Positions 49,001 through 60,777 of a DNA stretch of 64,000 bases are shown piece after piece. The notes under the pieces are model-generated. The model was not told where the DNA came from. It made no database searches and worked only from the letters and a program-made list of their open reading frames with translations. A program made the position numbers and the translations under genes. Origin of the DNA: Gyromitra esculenta (lineage: Eukaryota > Ascomycota > Pezizomycetes > Pezizales > Discinaceae); contig JBCAML010000001.1 in the NCBI GenBank assembly GCA_038503075.1, positions 1,364,001-1,428,000 on the forward strand, given 5' to 3'. Numbering within the stretch: the first letter of the stretch is position 1; every line of letters begins with the position of its first letter.

Positions 49001-51086
49001 GGAAAACGGGCTTCGGGTTCCAAAATCAATGAGTCACATGATTACCTGTGTGTTGGAAATGTTTTCAGCTGTTTCACCAGGACTAAAGCCTGCTTGGGGG
49101 AAAGTTGCACTTTCATGGGCTACTACATGCCCGGTCCGACATCTGGCGTGTAGATCATTTCAGGTTTTTCGATGCCTTCTCACAACCTTGGATCACGGTA
49201 TGCTATCAGATATGCTTGCACGGTTATCCAACACAATCGCAGATGATGTTACGGATATCCGACTATTTGCTATGGAAATTCTCATAACATTAAATGCAAT
49301 TATCGCAGAGATGGATGAAGATTACCTGCTGCAATATCCTCAGTTATTTTGGGTAACTGTCGCTTGTCTGAATACTGTCCACGAGGGCGAGTTTATGGAG
49401 GTTTTGTCATTGTTAGAGATGCTTTTAGATAAAATTGATTTAGCAGATCCGGCAAAAGTATCTTACCTTATGGAAGCTTTCCCCCCAAAATGGTTCGGCA
49501 AATTTGAGGGGCTTCAGAGTCTTATCGATAAGGGTCTCCGATCTGCTGTGTCATTCGAGAGGACTTTAGCAGTATTTGACAAACTCAACATGATTCCAAC
49601 AAACGAGCTTGTGGGAGGGGATAGCAGATTATTATTTGCGATATTGGCCAATTTGCCGAGATTCTCGCAAGCACAAGAAGGTGGAACACCAAGCGATGAT
49701 GTTTTGCTTTGCGCAGAGCGGTTGAAGGTGCTAGCAGAAACTCAGGAACACAAGTCTCTGACAAGAGTGATGGGTCTATACGCCGGACAGAGATTCAGAT
49801 CAAAGAAAGATTTTATATCACAGACAGTAAATGCTTTGAAGGAAACTTTCTTCCCTACCTACGAGGCACAAGCTTTGATATTTTTAGTTGGACTATTATC
49901 AAATAAACTGAAATGGGTCAAACTGAAGACAATGGAGTTACTAACAATAATGTTGCCCTCTATCGACATGCGGAAACCGGCTTTTGCTGGCGTAGGGGCC
50001 GATCTTATATCCCCATTGTTGAGATTACTACAAACGGATTTCGTTGAGCAGGCACTGGAAGTTCTGGATAAAATGATTACTATTTCGGGTGGACCAATGG
50101 ACCGACACGTAATGCGTATGAGTATGGGAAATAGAACGATTCGAAAGGAATACGAGAAAACGCAAACGCTATTTGGAATTCCGGATGAGAGTGGCTGGGC
50201 GATTCCCATGCCAGCAATTAATGCAGCTATGACGAGAGACAATGTTCACGCCGTTTTTTACACCTGCAGCCAGGCAGCTGCCGCGGAGGAAGAAGCGCCC
50301 CCTACGCAAGACGTGGAGTTCCACATGGAGGATTACTCCTACACCAGTATCCAAGATAGAACGGCGACGATGCTAAGCGAAGATGGAAGAGGTGAGGGTG
50401 GATTCAGCGACACAGTTCTGCGACTTGGTGACCTGGACGCATTCTTTGGCGGCGATGAAAGCATACCACACCATAACCAAACCATATCACAAACAGATAC
50501 CGAGTTTACAGAGAACGGTGAAACAGCTCCACAGGTATACGATAATCGTGTGTACGCAATCTTGAATAGATCGCTTGCTCGTACTCCTAGCGTAACCTCC
50601 TTCCAAACATCGTTTGCAGACTCGCTCAGCACACCACTAGCCTTGAGAGATCAACAACCGGGAGTCATGACCCCAACCGCTTTTACCGCTCCACCGATCT
50701 CAGCGGTAAGAGGAGGGTACGCGCCGAGATCTGTCTCTTCTCCACAACTACAAATGATGGGCCGTACTGGAGAAGAATCCTTGTCAGAAGCCGAAGAAGA
50801 GTACGATCACCTTAATGGCTCAGATCTAGACCCAGGCGACCCTACTGCGGGTCAAGCCCCACGGGAAGGAACTCCAGATAGTGCGTTTCTGCTGGACAAT
50901 CTTCTCGACAGACTTGGCGAGGGGGGAAGAGCTGGGATGAGAAGAGTTTTCAAAGGTGGAAGCAAAGACAAAGGCGAAAGTTCATCTGCTAGGGCACCGT
51001 CGAGGGGGCCAACTAGCAGAACACCTAAAAGCCCGAAGAATCTAAAGAGAGGAGAATATCGAGGAGGGATGCATAATGGGTTTTGA
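43063..51086 (+). CDS. Cell morphogenesis scaffold, MOR2/PAG1/Tao3 (Furry) family
   Basis: Furry-family proteins are giant HEAT-like scaffolds of the RAM/MOR pathway. They bind the NDR kinase (Cbk1/Orb6) and direct polarised growth, cell separation and septum formation. Exons are 43063-43813, 43868-43971, 44030-44488, 44605-47535, 47622-48632 and 48693-51086, with consistent phases, giving 2549 residues. The N-terminus is Ser/Pro/His-rich (about 1-190). The conserved N-terminal domain starts at PAEYALHILFTQFVRVADRKI. IGRRALKN and TGFSLGHLAMIMMVDL lie in the central/C-terminal conserved part. The tail is acidic then Ser/Arg-rich. Intron 3 skips a piece ending GCGATAG, restoring KLKFFPESALQESADFM. 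The start is the first ATG in frame, 9 nt inside a longer open frame. Length matches other filamentous fungi. Confidence 0.95.
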
Positions 51087-51570
51087 AGGGACGATCTGCT
51101 ACACTATTTTATGTTTTCTTTCTTTTCTTTTCACCTTCATTTTTGGTGGTAACTCTAATTTCTGTCTTTCTAATCAAGACGTGACTCTATTTGATTTCTG
51201 GAACTGGATTTGCTCTTTAAAAACTGCAGTCCCTTTTTTAAAAAAAGGGATGGGGTATTAATGGGGATGGTGCAGTCTATATGTATTTTTTTATTACTTT
51301 TTTTATTACTCTTCTTTTCCGTATAGCGTTGGCATATATGCATGCATATGGTTAAAATCACAAGGTACATTACGTTGCCCACCATCAATACTACCAACTG
51401 ATCCGTATGCGCGACCGTCTACGTACCTACAATAATTTCAATATCTAGGAATGAATAATTTATGCAATTACTAAAGCTACTGCCAGTGAGTAACAATACG
51501 TTTTGGGTGGAGTTGATCACCCCACACAACCCACTGTCAGTTACAGCGCATAATATCGAATAACATTATC

Positions 51571-51592
51571 GAAGATAGAAGATAGAAGATAG
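51571..51592. repeat. (GAAGATA)3 minisatellite
   Basis: Three consecutive GAAGATA units are readable directly in the sequence. Confidence 0.85.
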
Positions 51593-51840
51593 CTACGTAA
51601 GATACTGGAGACGACCCCCCAGCGATCCATTATCTAGTGATATGCCTCACTAAACCTAGCCTCGTCGCCCTGTAGGAGGTCGTATGCCCTAAACGAAAAA
51701 CCATATCTTATGTACTCAGAGCACTAGGGGTCTTAAGCTTTAATAAACCTATGAAAAGCTCGTAGTCGGGACCTCACGCTGCTGCGCGGCGTTCGATCCA
51801 TCCTAGCTCGCTCCTATGACCACCGCTTCACGGTGGCGCC

Positions 51841-51868
51841 CTACACAATGCTTTCTACACAATGCTTT
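51841..51868. repeat. 14-bp tandem duplication
   Basis: CTACACAATGCTTT occurs twice in succession, exactly. Confidence 0.9.
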
Positions 51869-54330
51869 TGAAGTCCTGATATCGGGTTAGGGTTCTCTCA
51901 TCCTTGTTCTTGGAGGGTGGCAATCATGATTTACTGGTCAGATCGACTGGCTAATCAGCATTGAGATTAGTTCTTTCCTTACCCCGTAACCCTTCACTTC
52001 GTTCAGGGAATTTAATAACACCAGGAGGTGTTCAGCATGTATATGGTAATTACTAAATAGATTACTAGCTAGAGATCATATGTAGCACGGAGGTAGTACA
52101 AGAAATGGTGTGACACTTATCCGTGTAATTACATGTATATAGTACATTTACATCAGTCACGGAACGACATAAACTATGTGCACACAACTTTATAAGACTT
52201 AGAAAATACCAATAGTATAAAATTAATCAAACTCTCTGTGGCCACTGCTCTACATGCCTTCTCCTAAACAGGGAAATTGATTTTGATGAGTAACGCAGGG
52301 TAAAATGGTTCGTTGCAATTGTCGGTTTCCATTTACCTACGCATACCGTGGATGTGTTCAACCGAATAGACCTGTCTGACACACACCGAGTGACCTACTA
52401 TGTACTCGATTAGCACAACCCCTACCCAAATAATTTATCGGTGATAAGACGGTTATGGAATTCCGACCAAGATCCTCAAGCCCAACATAATGTCTGGGAC
52501 CCTTACCAATATTCTCTCATACAGCTTATTTTAGATACGGAAGATTCCCCTAAGAAATAATGACTCCATGTATTTCGCCAAATTTGGTATCTACATGCCG
52601 CTATGTATACAAAATTATTCGTAAATTACATGTATGTGCATACTAATTCGAATTCCATTCCATTCCATCACACTAAGTAACCATTGCAGTCATCCGTCGG
52701 CATCTGATTTTCACAGTGTAGTAGGTGGTTGGAATTTAATATGAAAGTTCGGATGTGCTTTGGCCCGACAGGCCGTCATACAAAATCCCAAACACGTATC
52801 TGTGGATATGTATCTATCTGCGGCGACTGACATAAGATATCTGAGTATAACTATGTTTTACATCCCGACGCATAAGTGCGTGTCTACAAAGATCATCCGA
52901 ATACTGTATATTTTTCGGATATAACGCTTCGGCTAATTTATGACATAAAGTTTAATATCCATGGAGTTACTGATCCACGGAAATAGTGTGGAAAGGTTGT
53001 ACAAACATGGGTCCAAACAATTTCTTGGGTTGCACAAAACAAATTTAACTCGGTCGCAGCGCCAATGATTTGTTTTACAGGGAACTTTGACAGGTGTGGC
53101 GGAATGGGACGATCCCAAAATGTGGGAAGACCCTGCATAAGATCTAAGGAATTCTATGATTTCGTATCCCGTGCTGCATATCAACATAAACACTTGCGCA
53201 AAGTGTAGCGATTTGGACTTTTAAGAGTAGTTTAAATTGTGGGACGTCATATCACAATCTTTTTAATGGCTTCCGGGCCCCTAAAATTACAAACTAGGAA
53301 TTCGAATGGGTGTATGTTGCTATTGTTCGCCATCAACCTCTTATGCCAGGCTTCAATCCTATTGCGAGATAAATGCAATCAACGGGAATAGGCGAAGAAC
53401 TTTTTCTGTAACAGAAAGCTCTACTTTTAATCCTATTATCATTTAGAGAGAGAGGAATTATCCGTAAATAGCTTACTTTCGGTATCAGCGAACCCCCATC
53501 CATAGGCCTTACTATTGGTTATAGTCTAAGGAGTAGCCAGGTTACTAGACCCCGTTACCAAACTAGAGTACATATAATTTCCCAATTGCAAGATGGCCCG
53601 ACGGTGCCTCGTTCATCATTACAGTAAAGCAATATGGTGAGTAACTACATGCATGTACAGTACATGCTCGGTTACTAGTTTTCGGAGATGTCGGGAGTGT
53701 TTCGGCCCGATAGCTCGAAACTAGACCTTTCTGTCCACAATTTCGCGACGCATTCACATGGCCGAAGGTTTACTCGGGACCCATTAGAGGAGCCTTTTGA
53801 TATTGTGTTGATCATACGTGAATTCCTGGATGTGTAGGTGAGTGTACGGTGATACCATCGGGCTCATATATGGAAGGCAGAATTTCGCATCAACAAAATT
53901 ATAATTTATATCAGATAGTCGACCACCTAGCCTTTAAATCATTTAGCTACTCAGTTGCACAATCTTCCATTCAACCTCCTAGACACTTCGTAAAGCCAAC
54001 TGTTAGCCAATCCTTCCATCAGGATCTTCTGTTCCCCGTCCGCTATCCTCTCAGCCTAGCCAACTACAGTTAATTTCTATTCATATTTTGCTCAGCGAAT
54101 TAATCACAAAAGTCTACGTTGAGATCTAGACTCGGAAGAGCACCCACCATCGATCAAGCGACTGAGTGGATCTAGATTCCAAAGAATCAGGTCGCCCAAC
54201 AGCACCTCAGAACCAGAATCATTTGCAGATATTCTCCCACGGGAGGCACATAAATAAACAGAAGATGGAGAAGTTGATTGTTTTAGGGGCTTATGACACC
54301 AGAGCCAACCAATATGTAAGTGGTTTTAGC

Positions 54331-54360
54331 TTCTTTCTTTCTTTCTTTCTTTCTTTCTTT
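54331..54360. repeat. TTTC microsatellite upstream of the reductase gene
   Basis: About seven TTTC units end in TTTAG at 54363. Together with GTAAGT at 54316 this looks like a 47-nt intron whose polypyrimidine tract is the microsatellite, 570 bp upstream of the reductase ATG. It could be a 5'-leader intron; splicing is inferred, not shown. Confidence 0.7.
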
Positions 54361-54935
54361 AGATTGCCTTTTTCATGTCCTGTACCCCCACTTTGCCCCC
54401 CCGTGCGATGTTTCGGGAGATTCGCGCCACAGTGAGGCCCTGTCTTTCCAGGCAAGATCACGATTCTACGGGTCGCACATGGTTGGCTACCAGCAAAAGA
54501 TGGCGATGTATGTCTTGGCGAGGATTCTCTAGTTTTCGTTTCCCTGTACTCGGCTAGCCACAGCCGCGTTTGACGGGATTTCATGAGCAGCTTGGCTGGA
54601 CGTGCATCGCATCTCTCTTTTTTTCCTTCTGCTTCATCTCCTTTGCCAGGTGATCCGGATCTTTGATCTTCCGGAATTCCCGTTTCCGCTTCTATCTGCT
54701 CTATTTCTTTCGCTGCCTTTCGCTACTATTCTTTCCCAATTTTGGTTTTGTACAGCTGTCCCATTCGCTTGCTTGCTGCCCCCACCCACACCTTCCCCCT
54801 TTCTTCACAACCATTACTATCCGCGAATAAATATTTCGCCGACGTTCCAGATTTCACCTTGAGTCCTGAACGTCAACCAGCTAATTCCGAGGTTTTTTTT
54901 TTCTTGCTGCTCTCTCGCAGAACTCAAAAGTACTC

Positions 54936-57314
54936 ATGGCTGCTCAACTCGATACGCTGGACATCGTTGTCCTCACCGCCCTTATCCTCGGAACAGCTGC
55001 CTACTTCACCAAGGGCTCTCTTTGGGCAGTCCAGAAAGACACGTCGCATGATGCTTTCGCAGCATCCAAGCTCAACGGCGTAGCTAAGGCGGGAAAGACA
55101 AGAGACATCATTAAGAAAATGAACGAATCTGACAAGAATATGGTTATCTTCTACGGATCTCAAACAGGCACTGCTGAAGACTACGCTTCAAGGCTGGCGA
55201 AAGAGGGGAGCGCTAGGTTCGGTCTCAAGACTATGGTTGCTGATCTCGAAGAATATGATTTCGATAATCTAGACGTCTTTCCTGAGAATAAAGTTGCGGT
55301 GTTCGTTTTGGCCACCTATGGCGAGGGTGAACCCACCGATAACGCTGTCGAATTCTACGAGTTTTTCACAAACGAGGAGCCGTCTTTCTCTGAAGGTGGA
55401 TCTCCAGACTCGGCGCCTCTACAGAATATGAAGTACATCGCATTCGGTCTAGGAAACAATACTTATGAGCATTACAACTCTATGGTTCGTCGTGTCGACG
55501 CTGCCTTGAGCAAACTTGGCGCCAAGAGGATTGGCACTGCCGGCGAAGGTGACGATGGTGCTGGAACTATGGAAGAAGACTTTTTGGCCTGGAAGGAGCC
55601 CATGTGGCAAGCTCTCGCTGAGGAATTTGGTTTGGAGGAGCGTGAGGCAGTCTATGAACCTGTTTTTGCAATCAAGGAAAGGGATGACCTTTCAGCTGAA
55701 GACGAGACTGTATACCTCGGTGAACCCAACAAGAACCACCTCGAAGGTAAATCTAAAGGACCCTACAATGCCCACAATCCGTTCATTGCCCCCATTAGCC
55801 AATCCAAGGAACTCTTCACTGTCAAGGGTCGCAACTGTCTTCATATGGAAATCGATCTCACCGGCTCCAACCTTTCGTACACCACTGGTGACCATGTTGC
55901 CGTCTGGCCCACCAATGCCGGTAAGGAAGTCGATCGCTTCTTAAACGTCCTTGGCCTCGCAGAGAAACGTCACTCCGTCATTGATGTTACCGGTCTCGAC
56001 TCCACCGCTAAAGTTCCATTTCCGACCCCAACTACCTATGACGCGATTGCTCGCTATCAAATAGAAATCTGCGCAGCAGTCTCCCGCCAATTTGTTGCTT
56101 CTCTCGCTGCTTTCGCTCCAACCCCTGCCGCAAAGGAGCTCATGACAAGGCTCGGTGGTGACAAAGACAGCTTCCAAGAAATCATCTCATCACAGTACCT
56201 TAACATCGCCCAAGTTCTCGAAAAAATGGCACCCGGTGAGACATGGTCTACAGTTCCGTTCTCTATGATGATTGAAGGCCTTAACCGCATTCAGCCTCGC
56301 TACTATTCCATCTCGTCTTCATCCCTTGTTCAACCTAAAGTCGTCTCCGTCACCGCGGTCGTTGAATCTGTCCGCATCCCTGGTGGGGCAAATGTTCTAA
56401 AGGGTGTTACTTCGAACTACCTCCTCGCCCTGAAAGAGAAACAAAATGGTAGCCTTGAACCAGACCCGCATGGCCTCACGTATGCCATTACTGGTCCTAG
56501 GAATAAGTATGACGGTGTCCATCTTCCGGTGCATATTAGAGGCTCGAACTTTAGACTACCGAGTGACCCAAGCAAACCGGTGATTATGATTGGACCGGGA
56601 ACTGGTGTAGCACCGTTCAGGGGGTTTGTGCAAGAGAGGGCAGCTTTAGCTGAAAGGGGTGAGAAAGTTGGAAGAACGCTGTTGTTTTTTGGGTGCAGGA
56701 AGAGTTCAGAGGACTTCCTGTATGCTGACGAGTGGAAGGTTGGTCCTACCCCCTCCTCAACCCAACCAACTAACTGCAACCTATGACGCGCTATCATGTG
56801 GGGTAGACGCATCACAATCGCTCCTGCTAACTCGATCCACCTCTTTTGCAGGAATACGCGAGCAAACTCGGCGCCTCATTCTTGCTCATCACTGCGTTCT
56901 CCCGCGAAAACGGCAAGAAGGTCTATGTCCAACACCGACTAAGCGAGTATGCGAAGGAAGTTAACGAGCTGCTTGCTCAAGGAGCTTACTTCTATGTTTG
57001 CGGTGACGCAGCACATATGGCGCGTGAAGTCAACTCTACATTGGGAAAGATCATCGCTACAGAAAGAGGATTGACAGAGTCTCAGGGAGAGGATATTGTG
57101 AAGAGGTTACGTACCAACAACCTGTATCAAGTGAGTTTGCCTAAATTCCCCGCAATCTCCGCGTTTTTAGCTTGTGTCTCAGTACATATGAGATCAAGAT
57201 CGAGGACTCTGCGAACCGTTTTGAAAACGGCCTCCATCGCATTTTTATGCTCCCGGGTACCCTGTTTTGGATGCATGGCTGACGGAAAAACCACAGGAGG
57301 ATGTTTGGTCATGA
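54936..57314 (+). CDS. NADPH-cytochrome P450 reductase
   Basis: The ER-membrane diflavin enzyme that passes electrons from NADPH through FAD and FMN to cytochromes P450 (sterol demethylase, secondary metabolism). Exons are 54936-56738, 56852-57130 and 57297-57314, giving 699 residues. An N-terminal anchor (IVVLTALILGTAAYF, residues about 10-24) is followed by the FMN domain (FYGSQTGTAEDYASRLAKEG, ATYGEGEPTDNA, GLGNNTYEHYN). The FAD domain has RYYSISSSSL. The NADPH domain has IGPGTGVAPFRGF, then FFGCRKSSEDFLY and CGDAAHMAREV. The last exon is only six codons and supplies EDVWS with the C-terminal Trp that stacks on FAD; without it the protein would lack the family ending. The ATG is the first in frame and abuts the anchor. 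Typical length. Confidence 0.97.
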
Positions 57315-59198
57315 ATGCAAAACAAATCCCCAAACCCTGAATCGCTTCGTTTGCTCTTGGGAGGCTACATATTGAGCGCCTTCTATTTTTAAATTTCTTT
57401 GTCGAGTTTTAGCGCAAAAGGAAGACTAGATTTAGTTCGGACTTGGTGTTTTATTTGCCTTTTGTTTTTATTCGTTTACCGGGTTTCTGAGTCACTATCT
57501 TTTCACTTCTCTTTTGTTATCGAGATAGGGATATTATCCGGATAGATTACGATTCTCCTTTGCTTCTTCTGATGGCAGGCGCTGAAACACACCGTGGATG
57601 TCTTTTAGATCATGATGGGTTTTTTGAGATATATTTTTTTCCTTTTTCTCGAAGGGGAGTAACGGGTAGCAACGTGCATGCTTTTGGGGAGGATGTGGCG
57701 AGAGTAATACATGTGATATTGTCCTTTATATTGGTTTTCTTGCCCTGAGTGACCGCACAATGCCTATAAGTTGTATTAGGGGTTTTTTTTCCTTCAGCTT
57801 CTTTAAGGCGCGATGGGGAATGAGTGACTCTTTTGGTGGCTTTAAAATGCTGATTGTGACCGACAGTTTATACCTGAGACCACTATCTGTGAAGACATGA
57901 TCCCAGAAATCTTTGCGTCTTTGATTGCTTGAATCAGTAACAAGATTAAGTTCTTGTATACCACGGAGTCGTGATCTAAAACGAGGAGTTGCTTCCCACT
58001 CTCTTAGACTTCGATCGTGCCAAACCAATGGTAAAAGTACTTCGGTCACGGGGGACCCCATTAAATTTAATAAAATCGGACTACTATGCGGTCAACTGAA
58101 CACTGCCACTTCCAGAGGGACAATTTTTCCTTGACGAGAGTCAATTCACTCCCAAACCCGGGCTTCTCCTCTTTCTTTTTCTTTGGCGAGACAAGTGCTA
58201 CCAAAGTGCCTAGCTGTGTATAAGATCGCGATGGAAAAGACATAAGTAATGTGAGTGACATCAAAACCATGGATAGGATCTAGAAGTCCAAGATTGTAAA
58301 ACACCACGTTTATTAAAGAAAAAGTGATTACCCAAAATCATAAATCATACCGGGATTTCGGGGTTTTGTTGATGTGCAGCCGGTGGCTAGTTTCTTGCTA
58401 ATATTTGGAAGTCCCTTACTTGAGATCGCTATAGTCCCTCCTTTTTCTCCACCTAAGTTTCCCTCGTATTCGTATTAGATCCCGACATTAGAGATGAGCT
58501 TCTAGTTTCCAGGAGGGTTATCGTTTTGCCTCCCTTTAATTGTATCGAGATTCGACTTGGGCCTCTTTTAGTTTGTGAGAAGTGATCAGTTAGAAATTAT
58601 TATTCTTGTTTGCTAAATAGGGGGGATTTACGCCTGCAAGATCTTGGAAATTCTGCCTCCTTCCAGTTTTAGAGCTGGGTAGCTGCTAGCGGTGCACCGT
58701 GTGTGCGCGTGAGGATCCAACAAAGGTGGCAATTACAATAGGATAGGCTTTGCAAATGTAAATATCCTTGCTATTTACTTGATAATATTTATCTATTGAC
58801 TTAAAGTTAAGCTCTTTTTCTTTAAATGTAATAACAATGGTTTACTCCCTATCGTTAATGTTTCATAGGGCGGTCCGTTGGAGGCTTCTCTAATGTTTTG
58901 GGGAGCAGTAAATACTAATCTTTAGATTTTTATCAGATTTAATTTGCCCCCCCCCAATGCTCTATATACTAAAAGTACCCAAAAACGGAGGGGTATGGAT
59001 TCAGCTAACTAAGTAGCGAAGCACTAGGAGCCAATCAGGAGCTATTTCTATCAAGAGACATTGCTAGAGACTTATGGTAGAGCACAAATAATAACCTTTT
59101 TCGCATCGCCAACTTAAATTTAGGGACTTTCTCCCTCACTTCAATTATAATAGTGACGTTTCTATTACTAACCATGCCGTACTTTCAGCTCTGACTTA

Positions 59199-59338
59199 CC
59201 GTATCCTACGCAACGGCGAGATTGCGGTGAGGCGAGAACTAAACTAGATAGACAAGATTTCGTGTAAGTGAGGAAAATCTCCACAGGGTTAGGCTTGGTT
59301 CTCGCCTCACCGCAATCTCGCCATCGCGCAGGATACGG
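59199..59338. mobile_element. MITE-like element, 140 nt, long inverted repeats
   Basis: The arms begin CCGTATCCT and share GGCGAGATTGCGGTGAGGCG exactly; they pair over about 45 nt with a handful of differences, nearly all transitions. TA flanks both ends (59197-59198, 59339-59340). The middle is about 45 nt and has no coding capacity. Confidence 0.8.
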
Positions 59339-59358
59339 TATCATCATGACTATACATA

Positions 59359-59531
59359 CAGTCGCACCTTGTTATAAGGGACGTGCATAATTCGTGGGAA
59401 TTTGTTCGTTATAGCAAATTTTTCCTTACAGCAAATTTTGGGTGGTGCTAGGGACTCAAAGTTGCACCTGATTTCCGTCCGTTACTGCAAACTTCCATTA
59501 TATCGTGGTTCTTTATATCAAGGTTCGACTG
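59359..59531. mobile_element. MITE-like element, 173 nt, pogo/jerky-like ends
   Basis: The left end is CAGTCGCACCTTGTTATAAG and the right end, on the other strand, CAGTCGAACCTTGATATAAA, flanked by TA on both sides (59357-59358, 59532-59533). CAGTCGA...TATAA-type ends with TA duplication resemble pogo/jerky-class DNA transposons as I know them. No transposase. It sits 20 nt after the preceding element. Confidence 0.75.
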
Positions 59532-60624
59532 TACATGTTTCTTTAGCTATCTATCGGTATTACCCTTTGGGAGCGTCGACGCTATCCAGCCCCAGTGTCT
59601 CTGGGGGGGGGTGAGATTCTCGGTTTCGTTTTTCGTTAGAATATATCACAAAAGTCTTGTTGCCCCCACCATGATACTTCGAAGATATCCTAGTCGATAT
59701 GGTTTTATGGTATTTCTGGCGAAAGAGGTCTATCCGCCGTCCTGGTTCGCGGGTACGACGACATCGATAACTGTTACGTTACATTGACAGGCGTGGCGCG
59801 GGGGGCAAAAACATATAGTGGTCATGGGCTTAGCCACCGGTTTATGGAATCATAGGGGGGAAATCCAGCATCGGGGACAATGGGTCAGGAGAGACGAAGA
59901 ACGTGTGTTATTTGTCTCACTTGGCTGAAAAGAAAATATTAGTATGTACCTATAATTCACATGTATATATATTAATTCCAGGAGGTGATCGGAGGCATCT
60001 CCAGATGAGAAGAAAAGGAGGGGCAGGGGCCGAGCTCACGGGAACAGTAAACAATGGAGGGGTAGGGGTGGAGGCATGAATCTGAGACACTGATCCTCGA
60101 ACACCCGGTCCTTCGTTCTCCCCTCTTCCTCGTGCTAGTGTCATGTTCGTACGTAGTGGGGGACGGCGGTTTGGCGCAATTGTGCGGCCGCGGAAGCTGT
60201 GCAAGGTTTATTGCTCGTCACAACTTACCGGCATATTTCCAACCATGCGCGGCGGTCATGGTTGGTAGGTAGTGATTTCGGTTTCTGTATTTTGAGCAGC
60301 CAATAATTCACTCCGATCCAAGAAATCACCACACCGAGGCAACAAGCCCCGCGAAGATCCCAGAAATCGATCCTCCCCTGCAGGAGGATGCAGACTTATC
60401 TTGCGTGAGAATTTTAACTATGGGAAATTCTGTGATAATGCATACATCTTCATAAATTCTGAAAGGCGATTCGAAGTTATATCCAGCTTAATTCCAAATA
60501 AAGATTTCACAGCCATGTACCAACTATTCAGCTGTGTTCTCCCACGCTGATGTGTGGTGTAAGGCAGAAACGTGGCCACAGGTAGAAAGCAGTACTACAT
60601 GTGGCAGTAGTCGTTTTTAATGTA

Positions 60625-60777
60625 CAGTCTCTCCCGGCCACACGACGAAACTGGGCAGTTGATGAACAAGGATTTACCACCAAATACTGGCAGTCCTCGG
60701 AACCCTAAACCATTGTTGCTTTCTCTGCCAGATCCCTGTTCGTCAACTGCCCAGTTTCGTTGTGTGCCGGGTGATTG
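60625..60777. mobile_element. MITE-like element, 153 nt
   Basis: The arms of about 45 nt share CGAAACTGGGCAGTTGA and a GGCACACAACG/GGCCACACGACG segment. The left end is CAGTCTCTCCC and the right end, on the other strand, CAATCACCC. TA flanks both ends (60623-60624, 60778-60779). No ORF. Confidence 0.8.

Larger units (their letters stand above)
51087..54935. other. Gene-free stretch, 3.8 kb
   Basis: No supportable gene. It contains a GAAGATA minisatellite (51571-51592), a 14-bp tandem duplication (51841-51868), a 17-bp palindrome (53651-53667) and a TTTC microsatellite (54331-54360). The last 0.7 kb is pyrimidine-rich and must contain the reductase promoter and leader. Many small ORFs overlap without domains. 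Confidence 0.45.

Noticed and set aside
57726..58061. 111-residue minus-strand ORF with WDHVFTDSG, reminiscent of a Tc1/mariner catalytic segment
   Set aside because: Only a few residues resemble it; there are no flanking transposase motifs or inverted ends, and frames upstream and downstream do not continue.
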